DNA of 51,662 nucleotides from Clostridiaceae bacterium (GCA_902362725.1 CABIXM010000002.1:1-51662), one strand, 5' to 3'. Counted from the first letter of the stretch, positions 33,854-41,689 are shown. Notes: generated by a model from the letters alone, not told the origin. Numbers and translations: made by a program.

Positions 33854-34105
33854 AGTGCGGTAAGCCTGACATAATATGTCAGTAAGTCATCCATCCCCAA
33901 TATTATTCATCGGTTTTCTCTGCAGACACTGTACCTTCCTGCCAGCACTGTTTAATCTGCAGACACAGCGCTACGAGCTTGGATGTTGTTGCTTATACTC
34001 ATAGGTGTCTATATCATTCGATGATAATGGAGCTTGCGCCGAGGGTAGTCGAATGGCATATTTATATGCTATACAGGTAATTCAACTACTATTCTCTCAG
34101 TTACG
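33823..34105 (-). ncRNA. omegaRNA (HEARO-type) of the IscB locus
   Basis: The 394-bp gap upstream of iscB has no ORF but is densely structured. From a strong promoter the transcript would begin with about 16 nt of unpaired, guide-like sequence (34090-34105). A stem GTAGTTGAAT/ATTCGACTAC (34080-34089 with its partner downstream) is next, then the HEARO-like GGCGCAAGC segment (about 34031-34039). Internal hairpins such as CTGACAT/ATGTCAG follow, and a final 9-bp terminator stem GAGGCTGTG/CACAGCCTC with seven T ends the RNA just before the iscB ribosome binding site. Position, orientation, the GGCGCAAGC core and the guide-first layout fit IscB-associated RNAs; exact ends are inferred. Confidence 0.8.
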
Positions 34106-34110
34106 TCTTA

Positions 34111-34139
34111 ATCTTATCTTACCTTTACATCTATGTCAA
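34111..34139 (-). promoter_or_regulatory. promoter of the omegaRNA/iscB unit
   Basis: TTGACA (34134-34139), 17-bp spacer, TAAGAT (34111-34116). Predicted start at about 34104-34105 coincides with the first base of the 16-nt guide-like segment. Confidence 0.8.
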
Positions 34140-34198
34140 TATCGTTTTTGTAATTTTTTTACATTTGATATCCAGCATATATTACTTGGGTTTGCCTC

Positions 34199-34471
34199 TT
34201 ACATAGAAGACCAGTCATATCGTGGAAGTTCCTCACTCTCAGCCGCATCACGATCCAGACGAATCAGCTGAATATTATGATTCCATGCGTATCTTATCAG
34301 GATTTGAAGATCTTCCGGAAGAGCAGCCATAAAATTGTCGTCGTCATCACACACAGTAATGAACACGCCTTCTTTATATGAGTAACTGTACGGCCACTTG
34401 TCCGGTTGTAATCCATCCAGCGTTTCCTTTCTAAGATGGCTGGTACAAATATCCAAGTATCTTTTAATCAT
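34199..34471 (-). CDS. 90-residue hypothetical protein (DUF5983-like)
   Basis: MIKRYLDICTSHLRKETLDGL...YSYKEGVFITVCDDDD..AALPEDLQILIRYAWNHNIQLIRLDRDAAE. The pattern of an N-terminal STAH-like segment, a GxFITV strand and a C-terminal LPEDL...A....I.LDRDA resembles DUF5983 proteins of Firmicute mobile elements; this is by memory of the family and uncertain. The start overlaps the primase-like stop by 4 bp, so it is the last gene of the operon beginning at leader 4 (38.1 kb). Confidence 0.55.
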   Translation of the reverse strand: MIKRYLDICTSHLRKETLDGLQPDKWPYSYSYKEGVFITVCDDDDNFMAALPEDLQILIRYAWNHNIQLIRLDRDAAESEELPRYDWSSM

Positions 34472-35661
34472 AGTTTTCCCTCTCTCTCATGGCTTTTTTG
34501 CTCTTCCTTTTTCCTATTTTTTACTAGCAGATAATCATCAATTCCCTTATATCTGATATCCCAGCGGAAGCGCTGACATCTGATCCCCAACGTTTCAATA
34601 TTACTGGAAATCTGATCACACCAGCGGCGTACATAATTGATTTTTACCGTTCCATCCTCTTGCATTTCGTCTGGCTTAAATTTATCCATGTCTGTCAGAT
34701 CCTGAACTTCGCAAAGCCCTCTGTTTTCCTTGAGCCAGAGAAGTTCATCATATAAGCCCAACTGATTCGATAGACCACACAGAGCTATAATGGGATACTT
34801 ATATCCCAGTGAGTGTGCTATATCGCCTTTCAGCGGTCCTTCTGTCAGCCCTATAATCGGAATGTCCCCATCCTTCGGAAATCCCACATGATGAAATTTC
34901 GGAATTCCTTCCAAATTGCTTCCCTGGTCCATCAGGAAATTATCAGACCATGAACTTGACCAAATATACTTTTTGCTATCCACACAAGAATCTTTTCGTA
35001 TCTGCAGCCCCAGAATTCGTCCCTCTATATCTTTTACCGGTATATAAAAGCCATGAATCCAGCCAATATTGGCTTTCCATACATAATTTTTACAATAGAA
35101 TCCTGGAACACCTCGCAACAACGCATCCTGTTCCTGCAGCCGTTTGGGATATGTTTCTTTACCAATCAGCGGAACTGACTTATATCCGAATTTTTGTATC
35201 TGAATATCATTAAGTCCCCTTTTTCTCAAATCATTTAAGTGAGCTTCTGACAAAGACAACATATCCAGATACATTGCATAAGTCCGATCACGAATTTCAA
35301 TATCTGCAGTAACTGCCTTATGTTTAGCAAAGTCAGAGCTTATTTCATCTTCTGATTTTGCTATATTTCGTGATGAAGTCCTTTCTTCTGATAGCTTTTC
35401 CTGAAACTCTCCTGTAGACTTTGCAATCAAACGCGCTGCTTCTGGACGGCTGATCCCTAAAACATCTGAAGCTAATTGCAACATACCACCACCAGCTCCA
35501 CATTTATTGCATCGTGCAAGATTTTTGGAATAAACAACATGCAGCTTTTTCCCTTTGCATATCGGACAAACCACATCTTCGGTATCTCTGCTTCCTGAGC
35601 GTGCATGTTGCACGCCCAGATAGTCTAATACATCCGATACGGAGAAAGTAAACTCCTCCAT
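34468..35661 (-). CDS. TOPRIM primase-like protein (DUF3854 type)
   Basis: A 397-residue protein with an N-terminal CHC2-like zinc finger (C32/C35-C51/C54: CPIC...CNKC). A TOPRIM-like core follows at about 265-340, with the acidic motif LTEGPLKGDIA (E274, D280) and a strand PIIALCGLSN. This arrangement is shared with DnaG-type primases and the DUF3854 proteins of phages and plasmids, so it probably primes element replication. No helicase domain is fused. The start follows AGGAGGGTATTT. It lies between the annealing-protein candidate and the DUF5983-like gene. Confidence 0.75.
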   Translation of the reverse strand: MEEFTFSVSDVLDYLGVQHARSGSRDTEDVVCPICKGKKLHVVYSKNLARCNKCGAGGGMLQLASDVLGISRPEAARLIAKSTGEFQEKLSEERTSSRNIAKSEDEISSDFAKHKAVTADIEIRDRTYAMYLDMLSLSEAHLNDLRKRGLNDIQIQKFGYKSVPLIGKETYPKRLQEQDALLRGVPGFYCKNYVWKANIGWIHGFYIPVKDIEGRILGLQIRKDSCVDSKKYIWSSSWSDNFLMDQGSNLEGIPKFHHVGFPKDGDIPIIGLTEGPLKGDIAHSLGYKYPIIALCGLSNQLGLYDELLWLKENRGLCEVQDLTDMDKFKPDEMQEDGTVKINYVRRWCDQISSNIETLGIRCQRFRWDIRYKGIDDYLLVKNRKKEEQKSHEREGKL

Positions 35662-35671
35662 AAATACCCTC

Positions 35672-36700
35672 CTATTTCAGCTCCATAGCTCCATCCAGCA
35701 GCGTTCTATACACTTCCACCATCGGATCTTCTGGAGTTGCTTTGGATAAATAATATTTTGCAAAAGAAATAACTGCAGCCTTACCTCTTTGATCATAAAT
35801 ATCTCTAAATGGTTTGCCACTATAAGGGCCACCGGCATTTGCAGGTGTTTTATAGTTAAGTGCCTCTTCAATAGTTAATTTGTGACCGTTCTTCGCTGTC
35901 TGGCGAGCCGCCTCTGCCTCTTCTGCAGCTTTCTTCTCTGCTGCCTGGCGAACCGCCTCTGCCTCTTCTGCTGCTTTCTTTTCTGCTGCCTGGTGAGCCA
36001 CTTCTGCCTCCTCTGCAGCTTTCTTCTCCGCTGCCTGGCGAGCCACTTCTGCCTCCGCTGCTGCTTTCTTCTCCGCTGCCTGGCGAGCCGCTTCTGCCTC
36101 CTCTGCAGCTTTCTTCTCCGCTGCCTGGCGAGCCATCTCCGCCTCCTCTGCAGCTTTCTTTTCTGCTGCCCGGCAAGCTACCTCTGTCTCTTCTACAACA
36201 TTCTTTGTAACAAAAGTTGTCTTTCCAGTCACTTCCGGAATTTCCATTTCTTCTTCAGTCATCCGGATCTTGTCTCTTAACCCCTCTTCCGTAATCACTT
36301 CTGCACAGGTAAGTTCCATCAAAAGTGTTTCAGATGAGAATCCAAGAATCATAAGAGCCATTTTTAATGCATCTGCATAGGCGTTTTTATAGGCATAGTT
36401 CCGACTGTCATAACTAACATCCGGCCGTAGAGAATCAGTAAAACTCTTGCTTGTCCCTTCTGCCTCATGAACCGTTTCATTCCCTTTAATAATCTGGATA
36501 TTTACGTTCACAGTGACTCCATCTGCAGCATCCTCTGCTGTTGATTTAATATTCAGCTTTTCTCCATCTTCCAGACTACTTTTCAACCATAACAGCAATG
36601 AGTCCGTTGAGAAAAATGGCTTCTGCTCTCTTATTTCCATAAATTTTGCCAGCATAATCAAAGTGTTATCATAATCCAATTCTCTTAAATACATTCTCAT
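35672..36700 (-). CDS. candidate ssDNA-annealing protein with repeat-built coiled coil
   Basis: 342 residues. Residues 1-150 resemble Rad52/ERF-like annealing proteins: strands VTVNVNIQIIKGNETVHEAEG and the helix RNYAYKNAYADALKMALMILGFSSE, comparable to the AxxDALKRA.xxLG signature. Residues about 170-275 are six near-identical 15-residue units (EEAEVARQAAEKKAA) forming a long charged coiled coil. The C-terminal PYSGKPFRDIYDQRGKAAVISFAKYYL resembles the exonuclease-X-type C-terminal module. Recombination/annealing function is inferred. It lies 1 bp from the RNase HI gene and 10 bp from the primase gene. Confidence 0.6.
   Translation of the reverse strand: MRMYLRELDYDNTLIMLAKFMEIREQKPFFSTDSLLLWLKSSLEDGEKLNIKSTAEDAADGVTVNVNIQIIKGNETVHEAEGTSKSFTDSLRPDVSYDSRNYAYKNAYADALKMALMILGFSSETLLMELTCAEVITEEGLRDKIRMTEEEMEIPEVTGKTTFVTKNVVEETEVACRAAEKKAAEEAEMARQAAEKKAAEEAEAARQAAEKKAAAEAEVARQAAEKKAAEEAEVAHQAAEKKAAEEAEAVRQAAEKKAAEEAEAARQTAKNGHKLTIEEALNYKTPANAGGPYSGKPFRDIYDQRGKAAVISFAKYYLSKATPEDPMVEVYRTLLDGAMELK
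35901..36190. repeat. six tandem 45-bp in-frame repeats
   Basis: Units start at 35901, 35946, 35991, 36036, 36081 and 36126, with a degenerate seventh from 36171. The 45-bp period encodes the 15-residue coiled-coil units. Copy number is likely to vary between strains by slippage. Confidence 0.95.
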
Positions 36701-36701
36701 A

Positions 36702-37079
36702 TTATTTTTTCTCCTTCAAAAGTAAGTTCAATGCATCTGCATTATATTCAACGCTGAAATTGTGAGCGCAACACGCTAATGCATCTGCAACCATGTTTTT
36801 TTCTCTTGGAATCCACCTTATTATTGATTGCAACTTTTTCTGGCTTTTCGCAACCACATTGTTGCAGTCCGTATACAGTTCATAGCTTTCTTCCGGATAT
36901 AGCAGTTCCACAACAGATTTTCCTCTTTCCAGAGCTGCCATTTCTGCATCCGTCGGATTTGCTGCAACCACCTCATCCGTTAATAAATAAACCGGAGCTT
37001 GATTATGATAAAGTATTACCGCAATCCCAGCTTTTCCTGTATCTGCATGGTAGCTCCCATCACAATATACCGCTATCAT
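36702..37079 (-). CDS. RNase HI-like protein
   Basis: A 125-residue RNase H fold. Catalytic carboxylates are visible in AVYCDGSYHADTG (D6), AEMAALERG (E47) and YTDCNNV (D72), with a final acidic position in REKNMVADALA (D107). The length is short but all four positions are present, so it should cleave RNA in RNA-DNA hybrids, useful for removing primers or R-loops of the element. It lies 1 bp from the annealing-protein candidate. Confidence 0.85.
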   Translation of the reverse strand: MIAVYCDGSYHADTGKAGIAVILYHNQAPVYLLTDEVVAANPTDAEMAALERGKSVVELLYPEESYELYTDCNNVVAKSQKKLQSIIRWIPREKNMVADALACCAHNFSVEYNADALNLLLKEKK

Positions 37080-37083
37080 TTCA

Positions 37084-37983
37084 CTATCGCTCCTGACTTT
37101 TCTTTTTTCGTGTCTCTTCCAACTCTGATCTACCCGCTTTTATGTTTTGATAACACATTGTATTTTCAAATACGCGGATATAATCACATACGGACCGAAA
37201 CAACTTTTCAATTTCATCATCAGTCAGCCAAACAAACAAAAACTTGTCCGTTTTGTAACTGTCTTCTTTCGCCTTGAATCCTCCGCTTCCTGTCTTCACT
37301 GCTACTGCAGTCCCGTTGCTTATGGCTATTTGCCACGGTGATCGCCTCGGATTTCCTGCGCTGTCTTTTCCGCATCGCTTAATCACAATCCTGGACATTG
37401 GGCTTTTCCCATTCTGATCTTTCGAGGCTGCTATCAATTTATCCCCCGTATAAATCACGATTTCCTTATTCTTAGAATAGGGATCTTGGGCCAACGCTCC
37501 ACCTGCATTACGATCAATACTCTTATTGGCTGCAAAAATCAGATTTTCTTTTTGGCTTCCATCCGGTGCGGGAAAAGAAAAATTCATATTCAGGAAATTG
37601 AATAGTCGTTTTATGTGTTCTTCCACCCATGCTGAAAAGACAGAAATTGCGAATATCAGAAATGAATTCTGCTTGTATCCATAAGAAAACGCACTTCTTA
37701 AAAATACTTTGTCTATTTCCCTTGCAATATTGGCAGTTATCTGTTTTACATCACACGGCGAAAGATTAAATGTAGCATACTGTGTTTTCCCTTCTCCAGT
37801 TCCTTGAGAGTAATCTGCTATTCCCACTCCAATCAGGGAATATATTTTTCTCTCTCCCTCTGCTAATTCCTCCTGTCCGGCGTGCAAGTGTGCATATGCA
37901 CTTGGCGCTGCTGGATTCATTTTGTCCACGAATTCCACTAATTTTTTGTTATTCTGGAATTTCGTAATCTGGTTACTTATCAC
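37084..37983 (-). CDS. hypothetical 299-residue element protein
   Basis: The start is taken as GTG at 37983, because AAAGGAGG lies 10 nt upstream. The reading frame runs further up to 38085, but without a ribosome binding site and into the leader terminator. Visible segments: EFVDKMNPAAPSAYAHLHAGQEELAEGERKIYSLIGVGIADYSQG, an aromatic helix YGYKQNSFLIFAISVFSAWVEEHIKRLFNFLN, and a C-terminal KFLFVWLTDDEIEKLF. No family is recognised. It is the first gene after leader 4 and precedes RNase HI by 4 bp. Confidence 0.65.
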   Translation of the reverse strand: MISNQITKFQNNKKLVEFVDKMNPAAPSAYAHLHAGQEELAEGERKIYSLIGVGIADYSQGTGEGKTQYATFNLSPCDVKQITANIAREIDKVFLRSAFSYGYKQNSFLIFAISVFSAWVEEHIKRLFNFLNMNFSFPAPDGSQKENLIFAANKSIDRNAGGALAQDPYSKNKEIVIYTGDKLIAASKDQNGKSPMSRIVIKRCGKDSAGNPRRSPWQIAISNGTAVAVKTGSGGFKAKEDSYKTDKFLFVWLTDDEIEKLFRSVCDYIRVFENTMCYQNIKAGRSELEETRKKKSQER

Positions 37984-38060
37984 TGTAAGTAATCCTCCTT
38001 TCTTTGGCTTCGTCATCAGGTTACATCTATGTAAAAGACCTGCATTTTTCCCAACAAAAA

Positions 38061-38182
38061 AAGGACTTATATACAATAAATGCATAATAAGTCCTTATTA
38101 TTATTTCGTTGTTTTGGGTTCTCACCACTATGATATGCTAAGTCTATGCCTGTATTCTACATCCAATATTTTCAAATGTCAA
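38061..38182 (-). promoter_or_regulatory. attenuator leader 4 (replication/recombination operon)
   Basis: On the minus strand: TTGACA (38177-38182), 17-bp spacer, TAGAAT (38154-38159), GCATAGACTTAG (38138-38149), AACGAAATAAT (38100-38110). A 10-bp stem AAGGACTTAT/ATAAGTCCTT (38061-38096) follows, ending in eight T. The promoter overlaps the end of the upstream zinc-protein gene. Confidence 0.88.
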
Positions 38183-38652
38183 GATTTCCCTTTCTCATCT
38201 TCGGAAACTTCGGAAACCAGAATGATCTTACCAGAATCGTCCACCTGCAGCCGTTCCCAAACTTCAAATGCGTTGGCAATATAGAGCTTCTGATGCATTG
38301 ATAAAGTATTTGCTTTATCAGACGAAAGTGCATTGACGGCACCAATTTTATAAACAACCTCAAAGAATTCATCCAATACTTCATTATCAATATCTGAACA
38401 AGAAAAATAGCTGCTCTTGTCCTCCAGTACAGAATTACATAAATCCTCTTGGCATTCCGGGCAATAACCACTTTTTATAAATTCACGCCCAAATTTATCT
38501 AAAAATGGAAGTGCCTTCTGGACCATTTTACGTTTTGTATTAAAATACAGCGCAACCATGTACTCCATCACCTGATCATAATTTTCCGCATCAATCACCA
38601 TGTAGGTAACCTTTCCGCATATTGGACACTGCTTTTCCACAATTCTTTTCAT
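38179..38652 (-). CDS. 157-residue zinc-binding hypothetical protein
   Basis: Two CxxC pairs, CPIC (9-12) and CPEC (64-67), make a split zinc finger around a helical insertion (YDQVMEYMVALYFNTKRKMVQKALPFLDKFG). The C-terminus is acidic. No family is recognised. The start overlaps the upstream DUF4314 gene by 4 bp, and GAAGGAGAG lies 9 nt before the ATG. Confidence 0.65.
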   Translation of the reverse strand: MKRIVEKQCPICGKVTYMVIDAENYDQVMEYMVALYFNTKRKMVQKALPFLDKFGREFIKSGYCPECQEDLCNSVLEDKSSYFSCSDIDNEVLDEFFEVVYKIGAVNALSSDKANTLSMHQKLYIANAFEVWERLQVDDSGKIILVSEVSEDEKGKS

Positions 38653-39371
38653 CGCCTATTCTCTCCTTCTAATTTTTTCTTTATAAGTTTTTCTGCAAAT
38701 TCAACAAACTCATCCCGTGACATGTGTTCCGGATAATCTGGGAAAAACTCCCATGCCATGTTTGCAAACATATATTCTCTTGTTTCGAGATCATATGACA
38801 AATAGGTATTTCCATCCGGAGTACACAAGCTCCCGCTTCCGTCACAATAATGTCTCCATTTCCATCCAGCAGGAAGTATATTACTATCCGAGATAAACGG
38901 TGTCGCTTCTTTTTTCATTTCCACTATATTAAGCAGTTTAATCACACCATATGGATATCGCTCATCGAACCAACTCCATATTTTCATCTTCGGTGTACCT
39001 GACGGAAACATCCAAAAACCTTGCTCAAGTTTTTCCGATTTAGGATCCATCGGAATATCCTCCATGCTTTCCCACAGTTGTTCCAGAAATGTTTCATTAT
39101 GCTCCGGATCCTCACCTGCCTTAATCAATTTCTCATATAAGGAACTAATTTCATTCATTTCAACTATTTCAAAATCATCTTTCCCGCAGATTAGAGCTAT
39201 GGAACCGCCATCTGACCATTTCCCATGAATTTGACCGGCATCATCAATATACTCTGCCATAAAACGGCTTCCTTTTTCTTTCGGAGAATACGGATCCTCT
39301 ATTTTACTTGTAAGCTCAAGAATCATTCCTTTTTTAATTTTTTTACGCATAATCTCTATTATCTTATCCAT
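38649..39371 (-). CDS. DUF4314-domain protein
   Basis: About 240 residues. The first 75 (MRKKIKKGMILELTSKIEDPYSPKEKGSRFMAEYIDDAGQIHGKWSDGGSIALICGKDDFEIV) match the DUF4314 pattern, a small beta-barrel seen in Firmicute phages and plasmids. The remainder is unrecognised, tryptophan-rich and acidic. The ATG at 39371 follows AGAGAGGAAAAATTG; a TTG one codon earlier is a poorer choice. It is coupled to the zinc-protein gene. Confidence 0.7.
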   Translation of the reverse strand: MDKIIEIMRKKIKKGMILELTSKIEDPYSPKEKGSRFMAEYIDDAGQIHGKWSDGGSIALICGKDDFEIVEMNEISSLYEKLIKAGEDPEHNETFLEQLWESMEDIPMDPKSEKLEQGFWMFPSGTPKMKIWSWFDERYPYGVIKLLNIVEMKKEATPFISDSNILPAGWKWRHYCDGSGSLCTPDGNTYLSYDLETREYMFANMAWEFFPDYPEHMSRDEFVEFAEKLIKKKLEGENRR

Positions 39372-39431
39372 CAATTTTTCCTCTCTCTAAACAATAGATC
39401 CGGAAGACATATGCTCCCGGATCCATCAGAT

Positions 39432-39797
39432 TTATTTTGTGCAATAAATTGTGTTTTCAGTTTCTATGTAAACTTTTCCACCTACGATATAGAAATCCTG
39501 CACATATGAGGTATGAAACCACCGATCTCCCATGAGAATATTAGCTCCTTTTCCTCGTTCAAGATTCATGCAACCATTGATAATCTTTCTCGGCTTTCCA
39601 TCGCTTTGTTTCATCTTGTCCATAAGTAGATCAAGTGAAATCCATTTATCATAAATTTCGATGATTGTAACCATCTCATTCACTTCATCTGCCGGTACCA
39701 AGCCTCCACAGCAGCCACAAATGACATCTCCATCATCCATTAAAATTCCCACATGGTTTAATCCTGATTCTTTATCCTGAAATAATATTTGTTTCAT
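39432..39797 (-). CDS. hypothetical element protein with CxC/C motif
   Basis: About 121 residues from MKQILFQDKESGLNHVGILMDDGDVICGCCGGLVPADEV. Cysteines in ICGCCGG could bind metal. The remainder is mainly beta. An ATG two codons earlier is possible; AGGAGAAGG spacing favours the one chosen. No family is recognised. It sits in the run of orphan genes from 41.0 down to 38.2 kb. Confidence 0.6.
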   Translation of the reverse strand: MKQILFQDKESGLNHVGILMDDGDVICGCCGGLVPADEVNEMVTIIEIYDKWISLDLLMDKMKQSDGKPRKIINGCMNLERGKGANILMGDRWFHTSYVQDFYIVGGKVYIETENTIYCTK

Positions 39798-39810
39798 ACT
39801 CATCCTTCTC

Positions 39811-40356
39811 CTATAAATGTGAATTTTTTTGTTTTTCAAACAGCACAAATGATGTATGATCCCAATTTACATTGATCGGAATCCACCTGCCATCCTTTTT
39901 AACCTCTCGCGTAAGCAAATTGTACTCCAGCCACTCGCTTGATGGATCTGAAAAGTCTATGATGAAACCTGTTTTCAGTGCCGTATACGGCTCTATTTCT
40001 TTCCTGCAGAGCCAATACAATTCATCTGCCATTTCTGGAAGTCCTTCCACACTGAATTGCTGCATCATCCGTTTGCTCATTTTTTTTACCATTCCCGAAG
40101 ATTCGATTACATTTTTTATAATCTCCATCTCTTCTTTTTCAAAATCTGGATGAATAGGCCATACATGAGATTCCAGCAGTGCGACTACATAGCTGTTGGC
40201 AGTTACTCTCAATACTTCTACAGCTTTTTTATAAGCTGCAGCATAATTTTCTTTCAAAAGTTCTCTGCTTCCAACTGCATCTATGTTACGCTTAAACCGT
40301 GCCAGAAGTTGATTCAATTCACCTGCCAGTTCCTGTACCGTCTTTTTACCTTGCAT
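39811..40356 (-). CDS. 181-residue hypothetical element protein
   Basis: Helical N-terminus (MQGKKTVQELAGELNQLLARFKRNIDAVGSRELLKENYAAAYKKAVEVLRVTANSYVVALL) followed by a helical region and a short strand-rich end. No family is recognised. AGGAGGATGAGAG precedes the ATG. It is transcribed from leader 5 together with the neighbouring orphan genes. Confidence 0.6.
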   Translation of the reverse strand: MQGKKTVQELAGELNQLLARFKRNIDAVGSRELLKENYAAAYKKAVEVLRVTANSYVVALLESHVWPIHPDFEKEEMEIIKNVIESSGMVKKMSKRMMQQFSVEGLPEMADELYWLCRKEIEPYTALKTGFIIDFSDPSSEWLEYNLLTREVKKDGRWIPINVNWDHTSFVLFEKQKNSHL

Positions 40357-40391
40357 CTCTCATCCTCCTGTCAGGCTTCACGCCAAACATT

Positions 40392-40751
40392 TTACGAATA
40401 ATAATCCAGCAATAGTTGTAATGCCTGCCTTGAAACATTGATTACGCTTCCTTCTGCAGTTCCCCGAAGTTGGACACGATAATGTCTATCACGTTCCATC
40501 TTCTCCATATGTTCCTGTATAAGTCTGGCTTTATACGGATCCGATTCTTTGGGTGGCAAATATTCCAAGTCAATTTCATCCGGATTATCTTCTGTATCTG
40601 CAGGCAAATAACTTTCACCATCGAACTGCTGTCTGCAAGTTGACAGTATCACCCCTATTGCCTTTCCGTTTTTCCTTTCTTTCAGGATTTTTTGAAATTT
40701 TTCCTCCGGAACATCAAATGATATTCCAACTCTGGCCCACATCTTTTTCAA
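40392..40751 (-). CDS. 119-residue hypothetical element protein, TTG start
   Basis: MWARVGISFDVPEEKFQKILKERKNGKAIGVILS...ESDPYKARLIQEHMEKMERDRHYRVQLRGTAEGSVINVSRQALQLLLDYYS. No family is recognised. The start codon is TTG, selected because GGAGGTAGAACA is correctly spaced before it. It is the first gene after attenuator leader 5. Confidence 0.6.
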   Translation of the reverse strand: MKKMWARVGISFDVPEEKFQKILKERKNGKAIGVILSTCRQQFDGESYLPADTEDNPDEIDLEYLPPKESDPYKARLIQEHMEKMERDRHYRVQLRGTAEGSVINVSRQALQLLLDYYS

Positions 40752-40850
40752 TGTTCTACCTCCATTCTTAATTTTGTTGTGTGTAACGCCTTAATTTTCT
40801 GCTTTTCTCCTTTCCCGCTTATTCAAAACTCAGTAAAAAGAGTAACAAAA

Positions 40851-40980
40851 AAGGCGTATTTTCCTACAAATAGGTAAAATACGCCTTAAAATTATTTCGT
40901 TATTCCATGAAGCCTAATACTTCAATCGCTGTTTACTAAGTCTATGATGCAAGAATAGCAAATTTTGTAATTTATGTCAA
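40851..40980 (-). promoter_or_regulatory. attenuator leader 5 (orphan-gene operon)
   Basis: On the minus strand: TTGACA (40975-40980), 17-bp spacer, TATTCT (40952-40957), CATAGACTTAG (40936-40946), AACGAAATAAT (40891-40901). A perfect 12-bp stem AAGGCGTATTTT/AAAATACGCCTT (40851-40887) follows, then six T. Confidence 0.9.
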
Positions 40981-41004
40981 GTTTACGGTAGCTACATATT
41001 AGTT

Positions 41005-41547
41005 TCATTTTTTCGCTGCTGAATCACAGATAACTTTTCTGGACTCCATATCGCATAAAGTAACTCTTTTATATGTTACCGAATACTTTTCATAAAATTT
41101 TCTGGCCTGTTCTTTGTCCATACAATAATATCCTAGGCATTTGCGTCCCTCAGAATTATAGACCTGCACTTTAAAGCCATCCCAGGTAAAATCTTCCATA
41201 TTCTCATTTACAATCGCTGTCACATCTACTACCCAGTCTGCCCCAAGTTTTGCCATGATTCGCATGGCCTCTCTTGATTCGTTTAATGTTTTTATGACTG
41301 CAATTCTCATCCGACTATATTTTTCCTGTTTTTCATCTATGGATCCATCCAAATAGATATCCAGATAAATCCCTTCACTACCTCCATAAGCCACTTGAGA
41401 AACGACACTAAATTCAGATGACCGTATTTCCAGTTCTTTGTTCTCTGGTAATGCATAATCAATACCATCTGGCCAGTTTCCTTCATTGCAAATTTTTTCT
41501 TTTACCTTCTCAAAAAATTCTTTTACGGTATATGGTTTTTCTCTCAT
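41005..41547 (-). CDS. 180-residue hypothetical element protein
   Basis: MREKPYTVKEFFEKVKEKICNEGNWPDGIDYALPENKELEIRSSEFSVV...GIYLDIYLDGSIDE...MRIAVIKTLNESREAMRIMAKLGADWVVDVTAIV, an alpha/beta protein without recognised family. AGAAGGAGAATCACGA precedes the ATG. Upstream, TTGACA (41613-41618) and a degenerate box TGCGAAGAACTTAGTA might be a decayed relative of the other leaders, but no good -10 or attenuator is seen there. Confidence 0.6.
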   Translation of the reverse strand: MREKPYTVKEFFEKVKEKICNEGNWPDGIDYALPENKELEIRSSEFSVVSQVAYGGSEGIYLDIYLDGSIDEKQEKYSRMRIAVIKTLNESREAMRIMAKLGADWVVDVTAIVNENMEDFTWDGFKVQVYNSEGRKCLGYYCMDKEQARKFYEKYSVTYKRVTLCDMESRKVICDSAAKK

Positions 41548-41655
41548 TCGTGATTCTCCTTCTACATAAAATCAAAAATACTAAGTTCTTCGCATTTTTC
41601 CCAGAGACAAATTGTCAAGGACTTTTTAATCAAATTCACAAAAAATCTACAAAAA

Positions 41656-41689
41656 AGGTGCCAGAAGCACTGTATGGCTCCTGACACCT
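41656..41689 (-). terminator. terminator at the boundary of the GC-richer module
   Basis: A 13-bp stem with two G-U pairs (AGGTGTCAGGAGC/GCTTCTGGCACCT) followed by six T on the minus strand. It closes the transcript of the 41.7-kb gene and separates the two compositional regions. Confidence 0.85.

Noticed and set aside
32563..34198. A complete IS200/605-type insertion sequence around iscB.
   Set aside because: No TnpA gene, no subterminal hairpin ends and a dedicated promoter for the RNA; the flanks belong to neighbouring operons.
35901..36190. Regular 45-bp repeats that could be taken for a CRISPR array.
   Set aside because: There are no unique spacers; the repeats are contiguous, in frame and encode a coiled coil.
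38657..38665. A 9-nt match to the guide 3' end (GAGAGAATA) in the ribosome binding site of the zinc-protein gene.
   Set aside because: Beyond the 9 nt the remaining guide positions do not match and purine-rich ribosome binding sites make such matches likely; it was not used as target evidence.
41579..41618. A possible fifth copy of the attenuator leader upstream of the 41.0-kb gene (TTGACA and ACTTAGTA).
   Set aside because: There is no acceptable -10, the box is degenerate and no terminator stem follows before the ORF; it was kept only as a remark.
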